Origin: Gillisella vitis
GTDB lineage: Bacteria; Pseudomonadota; Alphaproteobacteria; Rhizobiales; Rhizobiaceae
Length of the DNA stretch: 64,000 nt
NCBI GenBank assembly: GCA_009744235.1
Contig: WPHV01000011.1
Span: 1 to 64,000, forward strand
Direction of reading: 5' to 3'
Every line of letters begins with the position of its first letter. Position 1 is the first letter of the stretch. Below the pieces are notes generated by a model, which was not told where the DNA came from, searched no databases, and was given only the letters and a program-made list of their open reading frames with translations. The position numbers were made by a program, and so were the translations under genes. Of this stretch, positions 1 to 6,153 are shown piece by piece.

Positions 1-275
1 GCTGTCGAGAAGCCGCGATGTTCTTCCCGCTGTTTGGTCGCGTCGTGATGCTTCTTGCACAAGGTCTGGAAAGGTCCGTTCCAGAACTTCTCCGCATTGC
101 CGCTATGACGTTCAATGTGATCGCAGATGAAGCCCTTCTTGAGCCTCCCTTGCTGCCGGCACATGCGGCAATAGGGTTCCCGCTTCAGCTGGATTGCCCG
201 GATGGCTCGCCACCTCGTGGTGTAATACCAAGAGCGCCAGCCCTTGGCCTCATCTGATCGCTGATCTGTCGCCAT
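1..275 (-). CDS. Phage HNH endonuclease (C-terminus cut off by window edge)
   Basis: Read from the ATG at 275 leftward, the frame stays open for 91 codons to the window edge. It contains a CxxC pair (Cys36, Cys39), a central D-H-I motif at the HNH core, a conserved Asn-Gly-Pro stretch and a second C-x2-HH knuckle near residue 75. This is the pattern of small phage HNH nucleases. In HK97-like phages such a gene lies beside the terminase genes and helps DNA packaging, so the packaging and late genes may begin here; that is inference. It lies downstream of a hairpin terminator and of the NusG-like gene. Confidence 0.85.
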   Translation of the reverse strand, partial: MATDQRSDEAKGWRSWYYTTRWRAIRAIQLKREPYCRMCRQQGRLKKGFICDHIERHSGNAEKFWNGPFQTLCKKHHDATKQREEHRGFST

Positions 276-285
276 ATCCTAGAAC

Positions 286-312
286 GCAAAAAGGCGACCC
301 ATCGGCCGCCTT
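286..312 (-). terminator. Rho-independent terminator between NusG-like gene and HNH gene
   Basis: On the minus strand a 7-bp stem (GGCGGCC / GGTCGCC, one G-U pair) with a GATG loop is followed by five T residues (288-292). It sits between the NusG-like gene (stop at 484) and the HNH start (275), so it should stop the early leftward transcript before the HNH gene. Confidence 0.65.
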
Positions 313-483
313 GTCATCGTTCATCTGGTCATAGCTTACGCACTGGCCCTGAATCACATCGCCTATTGGCTTGGATCAGAGCGAGGCCGGGGGGTGAACA
401 TCAATCCCTTAGGAGCATCAGCGCGCCCCGGTCATCTCGGCGGGAAAGGCGCTATTCGCCTCTCCACGTTTCAAGCGATAATC

Positions 484-1140
484 TCAGTCAGAAATGAAGT
501 CAATCCCCATTGTGATTTCGCTCATACCGCCGAACAACGGCACGTCAACGACCATCTGGCCACGCTTCGACAGCACCTTGCGCACCGTCACCACGAAGTC
601 GGCAAACGGGCCAGAGCGGATCGTCACCTGCTTGCCCAGCACATCCGGCATCGGTGGAACATCCCGCCCATCCATATGTTTTCTTTCCGCTTTCTTGGCA
701 GACAGCATCAGTTGGCGCATCAATGATTCGGGCATCAGGTGCGGCTTGCCATCCTTGCCCATCAGCCCGCGAAGCTTTGAGGCAAGCATCAATCCGACGA
801 AGGCTTCATTGTCGGGAATGACCTGCACAAACAGATAACCCCGAAACACCGCCCGCTGGATTTCCACAGCCTTTTGACCGCGCTTTGGTGGCCGACGATG
901 CCGCTCCAAGGGGCACCAGCACTCGATTTCCTGCTGTTCGAGCGAACCGCGGATCGCCTCTTCCATACCGGCTTTGCAGCTCGCCACCACCCACCGGGCC
1001 AAGCGGTCGAACTCAGGCCGGTCGCGCCGGGCCATGGCAACCTGTCGCTGGCGCTTGGCCTCGATAGCGTTGACGTAAGCCAGCCTCGACAAGCCATCAT
1101 CCGAGACGCCATCCAGAAGTTTCCCGTTATGCTGCATCAT
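484..1140 (-). CDS. Phage NusG/RfaH-family transcription factor
   Basis: This 218-residue protein has a NusG N-terminal (NGN) domain at about residues 47-150, including an F-R-G-Y-L-F-V strand equivalent to the F-P-G-Y-V-F-V core of NusG, and a KOW-like C-terminal part (about 165-215) with G-x-x-V-T-I-R-S-G-P-F-A. NusG-family proteins bind the RNA polymerase clamp and change pausing or termination. A phage paralogue as the last gene of an early operon, just ahead of a terminator, suggests a processive antiterminator for the genes that follow; that role is inferred. The start overlaps the preceding gene by 14 bases. A second ATG follows immediately, so the start is uncertain by one codon. Confidence 0.85.
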   Translation of the reverse strand: MMQHNGKLLDGVSDDGLSRLAYVNAIEAKRQRQVAMARRDRPEFDRLARWVVASCKAGMEEAIRGSLEQQEIECWCPLERHRRPPKRGQKAVEIQRAVFRGYLFVQVIPDNEAFVGLMLASKLRGLMGKDGKPHLMPESLMRQLMLSAKKAERKHMDGRDVPPMPDVLGKQVTIRSGPFADFVVTVRKVLSKRGQMVVDVPLFGGMSEITMGIDFISD

Positions 1141-2410
1141 GGGTGCGTCCCTCGCTCAAGCTGGTTTGGAAATGGTCGAGTGCCGCCTCGACCGCCGCGT
1201 CGAGATCGGGCTGATCGGGGTCAATGGGCGGGAAATAGTTCCAGTCACGTAGGCCCTCGACGAACATCCAGCCACGGCGTTCATGCAGGCGCTTCCAGGC
1301 CGCAAACAGCGTACTGCTGCTTTCGACTTTTTCGAAGTCAGAGACCAGCGGCAGCAGGTCCACCGAGGTGACGAACGGCTCATTGCGCCGAGCAAGGTCG
1401 CGCATCCGGCTCACCAGCGGCCAGCCGTGTTCACGACGCTTTTCCCAAACCAGGGCTTCCCGGCTGATCGCGCCAGAAGCCAGCCGCCGATTGTCGAACG
1501 CCGTGAACACGAACTGGCCTGTTGGCTCGCAAAGCAGCGTTTCCAAGCGCCGCCCCATCCAGAGCTTGCCGCACACCTTGGCGGTGGCATGGGTTTGGAC
1601 CGCCTGGGCAACCTCAGGCATTTTTTCCCAAGCCCTGTCTCGCAGGAACACAGCGGCGAAGGTGAACGTGCCTTTGCCGATCCACTGGATGTAGGCCGGT
1701 GTTTTCTCGATGCAGGCCGCTCGCTGATCTGCCGTCAGGGCAAACCAAGCCTTCCTCGCTGCCGTGTCGCTGCTCTTGTCGTAATTCGGCCAAGTCGGAT
1801 ACCAGCGCTTGAAGGCGAGATCGATCTTTCGCAATTCCTCTCTCGAAAATTCCCCCCGCCCCGCGCCTGCGGTGGGAGAGTTGTTTGGAGAGTTAGCTGG
1901 AAGAATCTTATCTTGGTGGAGCTGCTCCACCACCTTTGTGGAACCATTTCCACCACCTTCGGGCGCCATTTCCACCACCTTTTCCGCACAAGGCGGTGGA
2001 GCGGCTCCACCACCTTCCGGCAAAATCTCACCCTCAAAAGGTGGTGTATCTCCTCCACCAGCTTGCGCATTTGCGACAGAAGCGGCGGCAGCACTGCCCG
2101 TCAGATCGCGGCCAGGCCAGCGGGCGATATACTCGTTTCGCTTCCACTTCTGCCCACGAAAGCCGTGCTGGGTGACCTCGATCCAGCCCGCCTGTTCGGC
2201 AACGTCCAGATGCTTCAGGATTGTTTTCTTATCGAGACCGGATAGCTCGACCAGTTCTGAGACGGGTGGATAGCAGGAACCACCCGTGGCATCCATCTTC
2301 AGGCCGAGCGTATGCAGCACCAGCCGCGTGATCGGCGGAAGGCCAGATTTGGCAACGGCATGACGCCAGGACCATGCCCGCGACGTTGCACCGTGATCAG
2401 GCTCCATCAT
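1127..2410 (-). CDS. Phage replication-type helix-turn-helix protein
   Basis: This is a 427-residue protein. Residues about 20-85 form a winged-helix domain of the kind found at the N-terminus of phage O/DnaD-like replication proteins (helices around L-V-E-L-S-G-L-D-K-K-T-I-L-K-H-L, then a wing). Residues about 105-185 are low-complexity and rich in Gly, Pro and Glu, and are encoded by the iteron-like repeats at 1915-2048. The C-terminal half has a conserved-looking W-Y-P-T-W-P start and may bind other replication proteins. It starts at ATGATG, overlapping the stop of the upstream gene by four bases (ATGA), which suggests translational coupling. Function as a replication initiator is inferred from the domain, the operon position and the internal repeats. 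Confidence 0.7.
   Translation of the reverse strand: MMEPDHGATSRAWSWRHAVAKSGLPPITRLVLHTLGLKMDATGGSCYPPVSELVELSGLDKKTILKHLDVAEQAGWIEVTQHGFRGQKWKRNEYIARWPGRDLTGSAAAASVANAQAGGGDTPPFEGEILPEGGGAAPPPCAEKVVEMAPEGGGNGSTKVVEQLHQDKILPANSPNNSPTAGAGRGEFSREELRKIDLAFKRWYPTWPNYDKSSDTAARKAWFALTADQRAACIEKTPAYIQWIGKGTFTFAAVFLRDRAWEKMPEVAQAVQTHATAKVCGKLWMGRRLETLLCEPTGQFVFTAFDNRRLASGAISREALVWEKRREHGWPLVSRMRDLARRNEPFVTSVDLLPLVSDFEKVESSSTLFAAWKRLHERRGWMFVEGLRDWNYFPPIDPDQPDLDAAVEAALDHFQTSLSEGRTHDAA
1915..2048. repeat. Iteron-like repeats inside the replication gene (candidate phage origin)
   Basis: Four perfect copies of TCCACCACCTT start at 1926, 1949, 1971 and 2006, with spacings of 23, 22 and 35 bases. Opposite-strand near-copies lie at 1990-2000 (AAGGCGGTGGA) and about 2038-2048 (AAGGTGGTGTA), and two copies sit in GGAGC/GCTCC dyads. 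The spacings are not multiples of three, so the same DNA word encodes E-G-G-G in some copies and K-V-V-E in others. This points to selection on DNA and not on peptide. Lambda-like phages carry their origin iterons inside the O gene in the same way. Confidence 0.6.
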
Positions 2411-2700
2411 GCCGCACCGCCTTTGCGCGCCACGTCCAGCATCGCCGCTCTGGCCGCACCAATGGTCAACAACACGCTATCGCGCCAGCAGCCCTGCCCG
2501 CTCCGCGTGGAATTGATCGCCGCAAACTCGGCATCAAGATAATCGACGCCAGCCAAAAACCCGGCCGTCCGCAACACCATGCAGATCGAGGCATGGTCGC
2601 GGTAAATGACACCCTGCGGCACCCGCAGTAGCCAATTGGCCCGCTCCGCGTCCGTCTGGCAATCGCAAAGCTGCTCTACGATTGGAAGTAGCCCGGTCAT
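2407..2700 (-). CDS. Hypothetical phage early protein (97 aa)
   Basis: I do not recognise this protein. It is 97 residues, begins at ATG 2700 and overlaps its neighbours on both sides by four bases, so it is clearly part of the translationally coupled early operon. It is mostly helical in appearance, with two Cys near the N-terminus (C-D-C-Q) and no membrane segment. Its position directly upstream of the replication-type gene suggests an accessory role in replication or early regulation, but nothing in the sequence proves this. Confidence 0.7.
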   Translation of the reverse strand: MTGLLPIVEQLCDCQTDAERANWLLRVPQGVIYRDHASICMVLRTAGFLAGVDYLDAEFAAINSTRSGQGCWRDSVLLTIGAARAAMLDVARKGGAA

Positions 2701-3254
2701 GCTTCACCCCCGCCGCGCAGCCACGCCTCGTACTCGCCAAACAGCGAGAGCCAGGCCGCTCTGACGCGGTCATCTTCATTGATCTGTTTTTTGCTGGTGA
2801 TGCCGAGGCGGTCCTTCAAAGCCGCGTCGGCAGTGTCTTTGTCGTCAACCACGCGCCCACCGCCGGTCTCGCTGAGAAATCGGTGAAAGGCAGCGTGGGA
2901 CAGCAGAATGGAGGCTTGTGCCGAGTGGTTCGGTTTGTTGTGGTGGGCCGCTGGCTGGCTATTGTGCGTCGCCAGCTCACCCCGCAGATCGCGCACGGCA
3001 ATCGCTGCCCGATCAACAAGGCGAAGAAACAGGCGCAAATGATCGAGCGCCCCGCAGATCAGGTCACGTTCGTCATGCAGGGCGGCCGGGTGAATGGTGG
3101 CAATATGCACCTGCTCACCCATCAGCCGATGCACCACCAGGCGCAACCCGCCCCGATCCGCTTCCAGCGTCCAGACATCATCATTCAGACGCTCTGCCGA
3201 CCCCTTGAGCCGGTTCACCGTCGAGGCTTCACGTTGGCGGTTCACATCGTGCAT
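2697..3254 (-). CDS. Hypothetical phage early protein (185 aa)
   Basis: I do not recognise this 185-residue protein. It has a basic N-terminus (M-H-D-V-N-R-Q-R), no signal peptide or membrane segment, a His-rich middle (about residues 95-115) and a charged C-terminus ending G-G-G-E-A. The ATG at 3254 overlaps the end of a 32-codon frame upstream, and its TGA overlaps the next ATG (ATGA). It belongs to the same leftward operon as the replication and NusG-like genes. Confidence 0.7.
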   Translation of the reverse strand: MHDVNRQREASTVNRLKGSAERLNDDVWTLEADRGGLRLVVHRLMGEQVHIATIHPAALHDERDLICGALDHLRLFLRLVDRAAIAVRDLRGELATHNSQPAAHHNKPNHSAQASILLSHAAFHRFLSETGGGRVVDDKDTADAALKDRLGITSKKQINEDDRVRAAWLSLFGEYEAWLRGGGEA

Positions 3255-3340
3255 GATCCGGCCACCTTGTTCGCTGCAACAATAATGGAAAGCCCGGCAG
3301 AACCGGGCTTGGGAAACTTCATGGAGGCATAACCGGCCAT
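3242..3340 (-). CDS. Possible small overlapping ORF (32 aa)
   Basis: An ATG at 3340 shares one base with the stop of the upstream 78-residue gene, and the frame ends with a TGA inside the first codons of the 185-residue gene. It therefore fills the only gap in an otherwise gapless operon. It encodes M-A-G-Y-A-S-M-K-F-P, then a short hydrophobic stretch. The frame also contains a perfect 8-bp hairpin (AAGCCCGG / CCGGGCTT, 3290-3310) without a T-run, so the segment could instead be a structured spacer. Coding is supported only by the overlaps. Confidence 0.35.
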   Translation of the reverse strand: MAGYASMKFPKPGSAGLSIIVAANKVAGSCTM

Positions 3341-3576
3341 CAGTTCGCCCTCATCAGACGATCAAGATAGGCCTGACCGAGACCGGTCAGCAGCACCGTC
3401 CTCTGATCCTCACGGATCAGCACATAGCCGCAGGCACGGCAGTCATCCGCCAACAACCGGTCAGGGCCATCACGCACGATCAGCTGGCCACCATGGATTT
3501 TGAGCTTGCGCAGGAAGCCCCGTGCCCGCGCACTCAAGGGCCGCTCGAACAGCGAGGTCAAGGTTGCGTCGATCAT
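3340..3576 (-). CDS. Hypothetical phage protein, winged-helix-like (78 aa)
   Basis: This is a 78-residue protein. The pattern R-G-F-L-R-K-L-K-I-H-G-G ... L-x-x-D-C-R-A-C-G-Y-V ... V-L-L-T-G-L-G-Q-A-Y-L resembles a small winged-helix fold with a C-terminal T-x-x-G-x-x-Y-L helix common in small phage DNA-binding proteins. A C-x2-C pair near residue 46 might bind metal. The ATG overlaps the stop of the upstream regulator by four bases. The assignment to DNA binding is tentative. Confidence 0.6.
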   Translation of the reverse strand: MIDATLTSLFERPLSARARGFLRKLKIHGGQLIVRDGPDRLLADDCRACGYVLIREDQRTVLLTGLGQAYLDRLMRAN

Positions 3577-4070
3577 GGCTGATCTCCCACAACCCGAAGG
3601 CCGAATTTTTCCCCGCCCCGCGCTTTCACACCGGCAAGCGCCTTGCGGAACACGCCAATCTTCGCTTCAAGCGCAGCCGCATCCCGGTCCATCTTGGTGG
3701 CTTCCGCCGGGGTCGCAACGAGATCAGAAAAGGCAATGGCTGCACCGGAAAAAAGATCACCGGCCTGCTGCATCATATCGGCATAGGCAAGGATGGCACT
3801 TTGCTCGACAGCACGGTCGCCTTCCGGGTCCGTCAACCGCCGACCGCTCAATTCCGCCATAGCCGAGGTGACAAGAGGCAGGCCGCATTCGCTCTCCAGG
3901 GCATAGACAACCGAAATCGGCATCAGGTCCGTATCACGCGGATTGTTCATCCGGCCGATATGACTGGGAGAAACAGACGAGATCTCAGACGCCCGCTCGA
4001 TGCCGCCAGCAAGCCTAATCAGGTCACGTTGCGCCGCTTTGATGCGATGAAACCAAGCGCTTGTTTGCAT
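3573..4070 (-). CDS. Phage regulatory protein, first gene after the TTTCCC operators
   Basis: From ATG 4070 the protein has 165 residues. The N-terminal half (M-Q-T-S-A-W-F-H-R-I-K-A-A-Q-R-D-L-I-R-L-A-G-G-I-E-R-A-S-E-I-S-S-V-S then P-S-H-I-G-R-M-N-N) has the shape of a helix-turn-helix of the CII/phage-regulator type, and the rest is helical. I prefer ATG 4070 over an in-frame start at 4133 because the longer form would read through the two palindromic operators at 4082-4126, and an AAAGG-like ribosome site lies just upstream of 4070. It may control replication or lysogeny; which is unknown. Confidence 0.6.
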   Translation of the reverse strand: MQTSAWFHRIKAAQRDLIRLAGGIERASEISSVSPSHIGRMNNPRDTDLMPISVVYALESECGLPLVTSAMAELSGRRLTDPEGDRAVEQSAILAYADMMQQAGDLFSGAAIAFSDLVATPAEATKMDRDAAALEAKIGVFRKALAGVKARGGEKFGLRVVGDQP

Positions 4071-4081
4071 AAGACAAAACC

Positions 4082-4126
4082 TTTCCCGCGCCGGGAAATC
4101 TCCGGCGTTTTTCCCGTGGTGGGAAT
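4082..4126. promoter_or_regulatory. Two TTTCCC-N5-GGGAA operators before the leftward operon
   Basis: Perfect or near-perfect dyads TTTCCC-GCGCC-GGGAAA (4082-4098) and TTTCCC-GTGGT-GGGAA (4110-4125) are centred 28 bp apart, immediately upstream of the regulator starting at 4070. Same arm and same 5-bp spacer show one binding protein. The motif differs from the CI operators (TTGCC-N5-GGCAA) but has the same geometry, so a second repressor, perhaps the regulator itself or the Cro-like protein, is the likely ligand. Confidence 0.6.
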
Positions 4127-4264
4127 TGATCAAAAATGTGAGGAATGGGCCGTCAGATAATCACGGAGGCCCGCATGCAAAACGATAACGATCCGCGCGG
4201 AGGCAGCCGCCAAATGGCCAGGAGAAGCCTGTTGGATAGACAAGCAAAAAGATTATCCAAGTCA

Positions 4265-4480
4265 TCAACTGGATTTCCGTTTGCTGAGGCAAATTTCAAG
4301 AAATTGAATGGCAGTTACACGCTGGTCTGTGCCGCGTTCAATGTCCCGGGCCAAATCGATACTGGGATCACGTTGACCGGACAGTACACGTGACAATGTA
4401 CTCGGCGCGCGCCCAATACGGAGCGCAAAGCTCGACAACCTCTCACCGGATTCGTCCAAATACGTCCTAAAAGCATCCAT
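4265..4480 (-). CDS. Cro-like helix-turn-helix protein (71 aa)
   Basis: This 71-residue protein is nearly all one HTH_XRE-type domain: L-S-S-F-A-L-R-I-G-R-A-P-S-T-L-S-R-V-L-S-G-Q-R-D-P-S at residues 15-40 is a classic helix-turn-helix with the S-T-L-S-R recognition helix. It is divergent from the CI repressor and the first gene of the leftward transcript, the position of Cro in lambdoid phages. No Shine-Dalgarno sequence is seen before the ATG at 4480, and the predicted transcription start falls on or next to it. It probably opposes CI at the TTGCC operators or binds the TTTCCC ones. Confidence 0.75.
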   Translation of the reverse strand: MDAFRTYLDESGERLSSFALRIGRAPSTLSRVLSGQRDPSIDLARDIERGTDQRVTAIQFLEICLSKRKSS

Positions 4481-4484
4481 GTAA

Positions 4485-4539
4485 CATTACTTGCCAAATA
4501 GGCAATTTTTAGTCAAGGGTTATTTTGCCTATTTGGCTA
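4485..4539 (-). promoter_or_regulatory. Left CI operator pair and leftward early promoter
   Basis: Operator O1 is TTGCCAAATAGGCAA (4491-4505), a TTGCC-N5-GGCAA dyad. O2 is TTGCCTATTTGGCTA (4525-4539), one arm base off, centred 34 bp away. A minus-strand -35 box TTGACT (4516-4511) lies between them, and the weak -10 region (about 4492-4487) overlaps O1, so a repressor on O1 would block the leftward promoter. Confidence 0.65.
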
Positions 4540-4574
4540 TGGCGCTGGAGCTTCAAACTGAGCATTTTTGCCAT

Positions 4575-5240
4575 ATGGACAAACAATACCCTAACAGACT
4601 GAATACGCTCCGAGAAGAACGGGGTATGACAATCGAGCAAGTAGCGGAAGCGACTGGCTTATCGACGTCATATGTGTCGAGGCTAGAGAATGGAGACCGC
4701 AACCTGTCGGTCAAAAATCTCAACCTCTTTGCGCACGCTTTGGGTGTCGAGCCTCAAGAGATTCTAATTAAGAGCAATGAACCGAAAGCGAATGTTGTAG
4801 CTGTGATGGGGCGCATTGGTGCTGGCGCCGAAATTTTGCCAGATGAAGAGCAGGTACCACCTGACGGCCTACATGAAGTCGAGACACCTTTTCCCATTCC
4901 CGACGATGCCCTGGCCTTCGAGGTCAGCGGCGATTCAATGTGGCCGCGATATGATGATGGCGACATTATAATTTGCTGGTCTCAGAGCATCATCCCAGAA
5001 GACGTACTTGGCTGGGAAGCCGCTGTCAGAACGCGGGATGGCCGTCGATATCTCAAGCGCGTCCACAAAGGTGCAGAAGCCGGAACTTATGACCTCGAAA
5101 GCCACAACGCACCACCCATAAGAGGGGTCGAGTTGGTGTGGGTCGCCTCCATTCAATCGGTCATCAGAAGCGGTCAATGGAAAAGGGCAGCACCATCTGA
5201 GCGCCATAGGCGCATACGCAAGATGATCTCAGGGCGGTAG
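4575..5240 (+). CDS. CI-like repressor with S24 (LexA-like) autocleavage domain
   Basis: From ATG 4575 the protein has 221 residues. Residues about 8-60 are a HTH_XRE domain (M-T-I-E-Q-V-A-E-A-T-G-L-S-T-S-Y-V-S-R-L-E-N-G). Residues about 110-205 are an S24 peptidase: S-G-D-S-M-W-P-R-Y-D-D-G-D carries the catalytic Ser, and the Lys of R-R-Y-L-K-R-V is the general base. A likely linker cleavage bond is A-G or G-A around V-M-G-R-I-G-A-G-A. Such repressors hold lysogeny and self-cleave with RecA after DNA damage. Longer in-frame starts would extend through operators O1 and O2, so they are unlikely. Confidence 0.9.
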   Translation: MDKQYPNRLNTLREERGMTIEQVAEATGLSTSYVSRLENGDRNLSVKNLNLFAHALGVEPQEILIKSNEPKANVVAVMGRIGAGAEILPDEEQVPPDGLHEVETPFPIPDDALAFEVSGDSMWPRYDDGDIIICWSQSIIPEDVLGWEAAVRTRDGRRYLKRVHKGAEAGTYDLESHNAPPIRGVELVWVASIQSVIRSGQWKRAAPSERHRRIRKMISGR

Positions 5241-5256
5241 CAAGACATCGCACGCA

Positions 5257-5288
5257 ATAAAAAGGCCCAGATGTTTCTGGGCTTTTTT
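5257..5288 (+). terminator. Rho-independent terminator after the repressor
   Basis: A 7-bp stem GCCCAGA / TCTGGGC with a TGTT loop (5265-5282), extended by A-T pairs, is followed by six T residues. It ends the repressor transcript before the right operator region. Confidence 0.85.
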
Positions 5289-5303
5289 GTATTTTTTATA
5301 AAT

Positions 5304-5355
5304 TTGCCAAATAGACAAATTTGAGCTTGACGATTATTGCCTATTTGGCAATATT
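5304..5355 (+). promoter_or_regulatory. Right CI operator pair and rightward (integrase operon) promoter
   Basis: O3 is TTGCCAAATAGACAA (5304-5318) and O4 is TTGCCTATTTGGCAA (5337-5351), centred 33 bp apart. O4 is the exact reverse complement of O1. A -35 box TTGACG (5327-5332) lies between them, with an A/T-rich -10 (AATATT, 5350-5355) 17 bp downstream that overlaps the edge of O4. The layout is the mirror image of the left region and should place the genes from 5514 to the integrase under the same repressor. Confidence 0.65.
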
Positions 5356-5513
5356 GCGTTCACCATCAATTCGATGGCGGCATATTTAAGCCGTGCGGCT
5401 TGAGTGCATCAAACAGCAGGCAAAGATGAGTTGGATGTAACGCGGGACGATACCCAACCCGCGAACGCCGATCTGCGCCCGCTTTGCAGTTCCAGCGACA
5501 AGGAGCACTAAAA

Positions 5514-5954
5514 TTGGCATTTATTAAAGACATCAACCGGCCAGTTGACCGTGAGTTACTAAACATGATCGGAGATGGCGCAACGCCAGCCGAGATCGCA
5601 AAGTCTGTCCCCTGCTCTACCGATTCAGTTCGCGGCTGGCTTCGCCGGCTTGGATGCACCCACAATCGCAAGGGATTGTGGTTTCTGCCAAAAGAAGCAT
5701 CCAAGAAGCCACAACGGGACAGCCGCCTCGCCCAGAAGCGACAGGTTGAGGTCCGCAAAGGCGTTCTGCCAGAACAGTTTCCATTTATTCGCACCCACAT
5801 CACGATTAGGGACGATGGCAGCCGCATCACCCTTCCTGACCTCTCCATCCTGGCCGTTGCACGCGCCGAGCGCGACAGAAGGGAACGCTGCAGCGCGATG
5901 GCTTTCAATATCTCACACCCACAGCCGCAGGAGAAACAGAATGCGAAAGGCTGA
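5514..5954 (+). CDS. Phage helix-turn-helix protein upstream of integrase
   Basis: I choose the TTG at 5514 because AAGGAG lies eight bases upstream; an in-frame start further upstream (5484) has no such site. This gives 146 residues. Residues about 12-45 (L-L-N-M-I-G-D-G-A-T-P-A-E-I-A-K-S-V-P-C-S-T-D-S-V-R-G-W-L-R-R-L-G) form a helix-turn-helix like those of terminase small subunits and recombination directionality factors. The C-terminus is polar. As first gene of the operon that ends in the integrase, an excisionase-like or regulatory role is possible but not shown. Confidence 0.65.
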   Translation: MAFIKDINRPVDRELLNMIGDGATPAEIAKSVPCSTDSVRGWLRRLGCTHNRKGLWFLPKEASKKPQRDSRLAQKRQVEVRKGVLPEQFPFIRTHITIRDDGSRITLPDLSILAVARAERDRRERCSAMAFNISHPQPQEKQNAKG

Positions 5955-6147
5955 TCAGACTTTGGTGACACCACCCGCCAGAAAGCGTGCCAGCGAGCAT
6001 GCCATGGCCGCTGCCTTGAAGGCCGCCCGACGCGCAGGCCTTATGGTAGATCGCCTGCTTATCCATGACGGCACGGTCGAGATACGATTTACTGGCAGCG
6101 CTGAAAGCGATGTCGAACCAGCCTCTCTTGACCTTAAAGAATGGTAG
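5941..6147 (+). CDS. Small conserved-looking phage protein (68 aa)
   Basis: The ATG at 5941 lies 14 bases inside the end of the upstream gene, and the stop is six bases before the integrase ATG. The 68-residue product has a basic Ala/Lys/Arg-rich helix (A-M-A-A-A-L-K-A-A-R-R-A-G-L) and a short beta-like stretch (I-H-D-G-T-V-E-I-R-F). I do not recognise a function. Its place between an HTH gene and the integrase makes a role in excision or integrase control a reasonable guess. Confidence 0.65.
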   Translation: MRKADQTLVTPPARKRASEHAMAAALKAARRAGLMVDRLLIHDGTVEIRFTGSAESDVEPASLDLKEW

Positions 6148-6153
6148 GACGTC

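Noticed and set aside
1915-2048. Repeats considered as a protein low-complexity repeat only
   Set aside because: The spacings 23, 22 and 35 break the reading frame, and the same DNA word yields different peptides, so a peptide-level explanation does not hold.
4175-4393. Plus-strand frame (about 72 codons) with a good GGAGG site before its ATG
   Set aside because: It lies antisense to the Cro-like gene over most of its length and has no family resemblance; the Cro-like HTH on the other strand is convincing. It remains a faint possibility for an antisense or small early gene.
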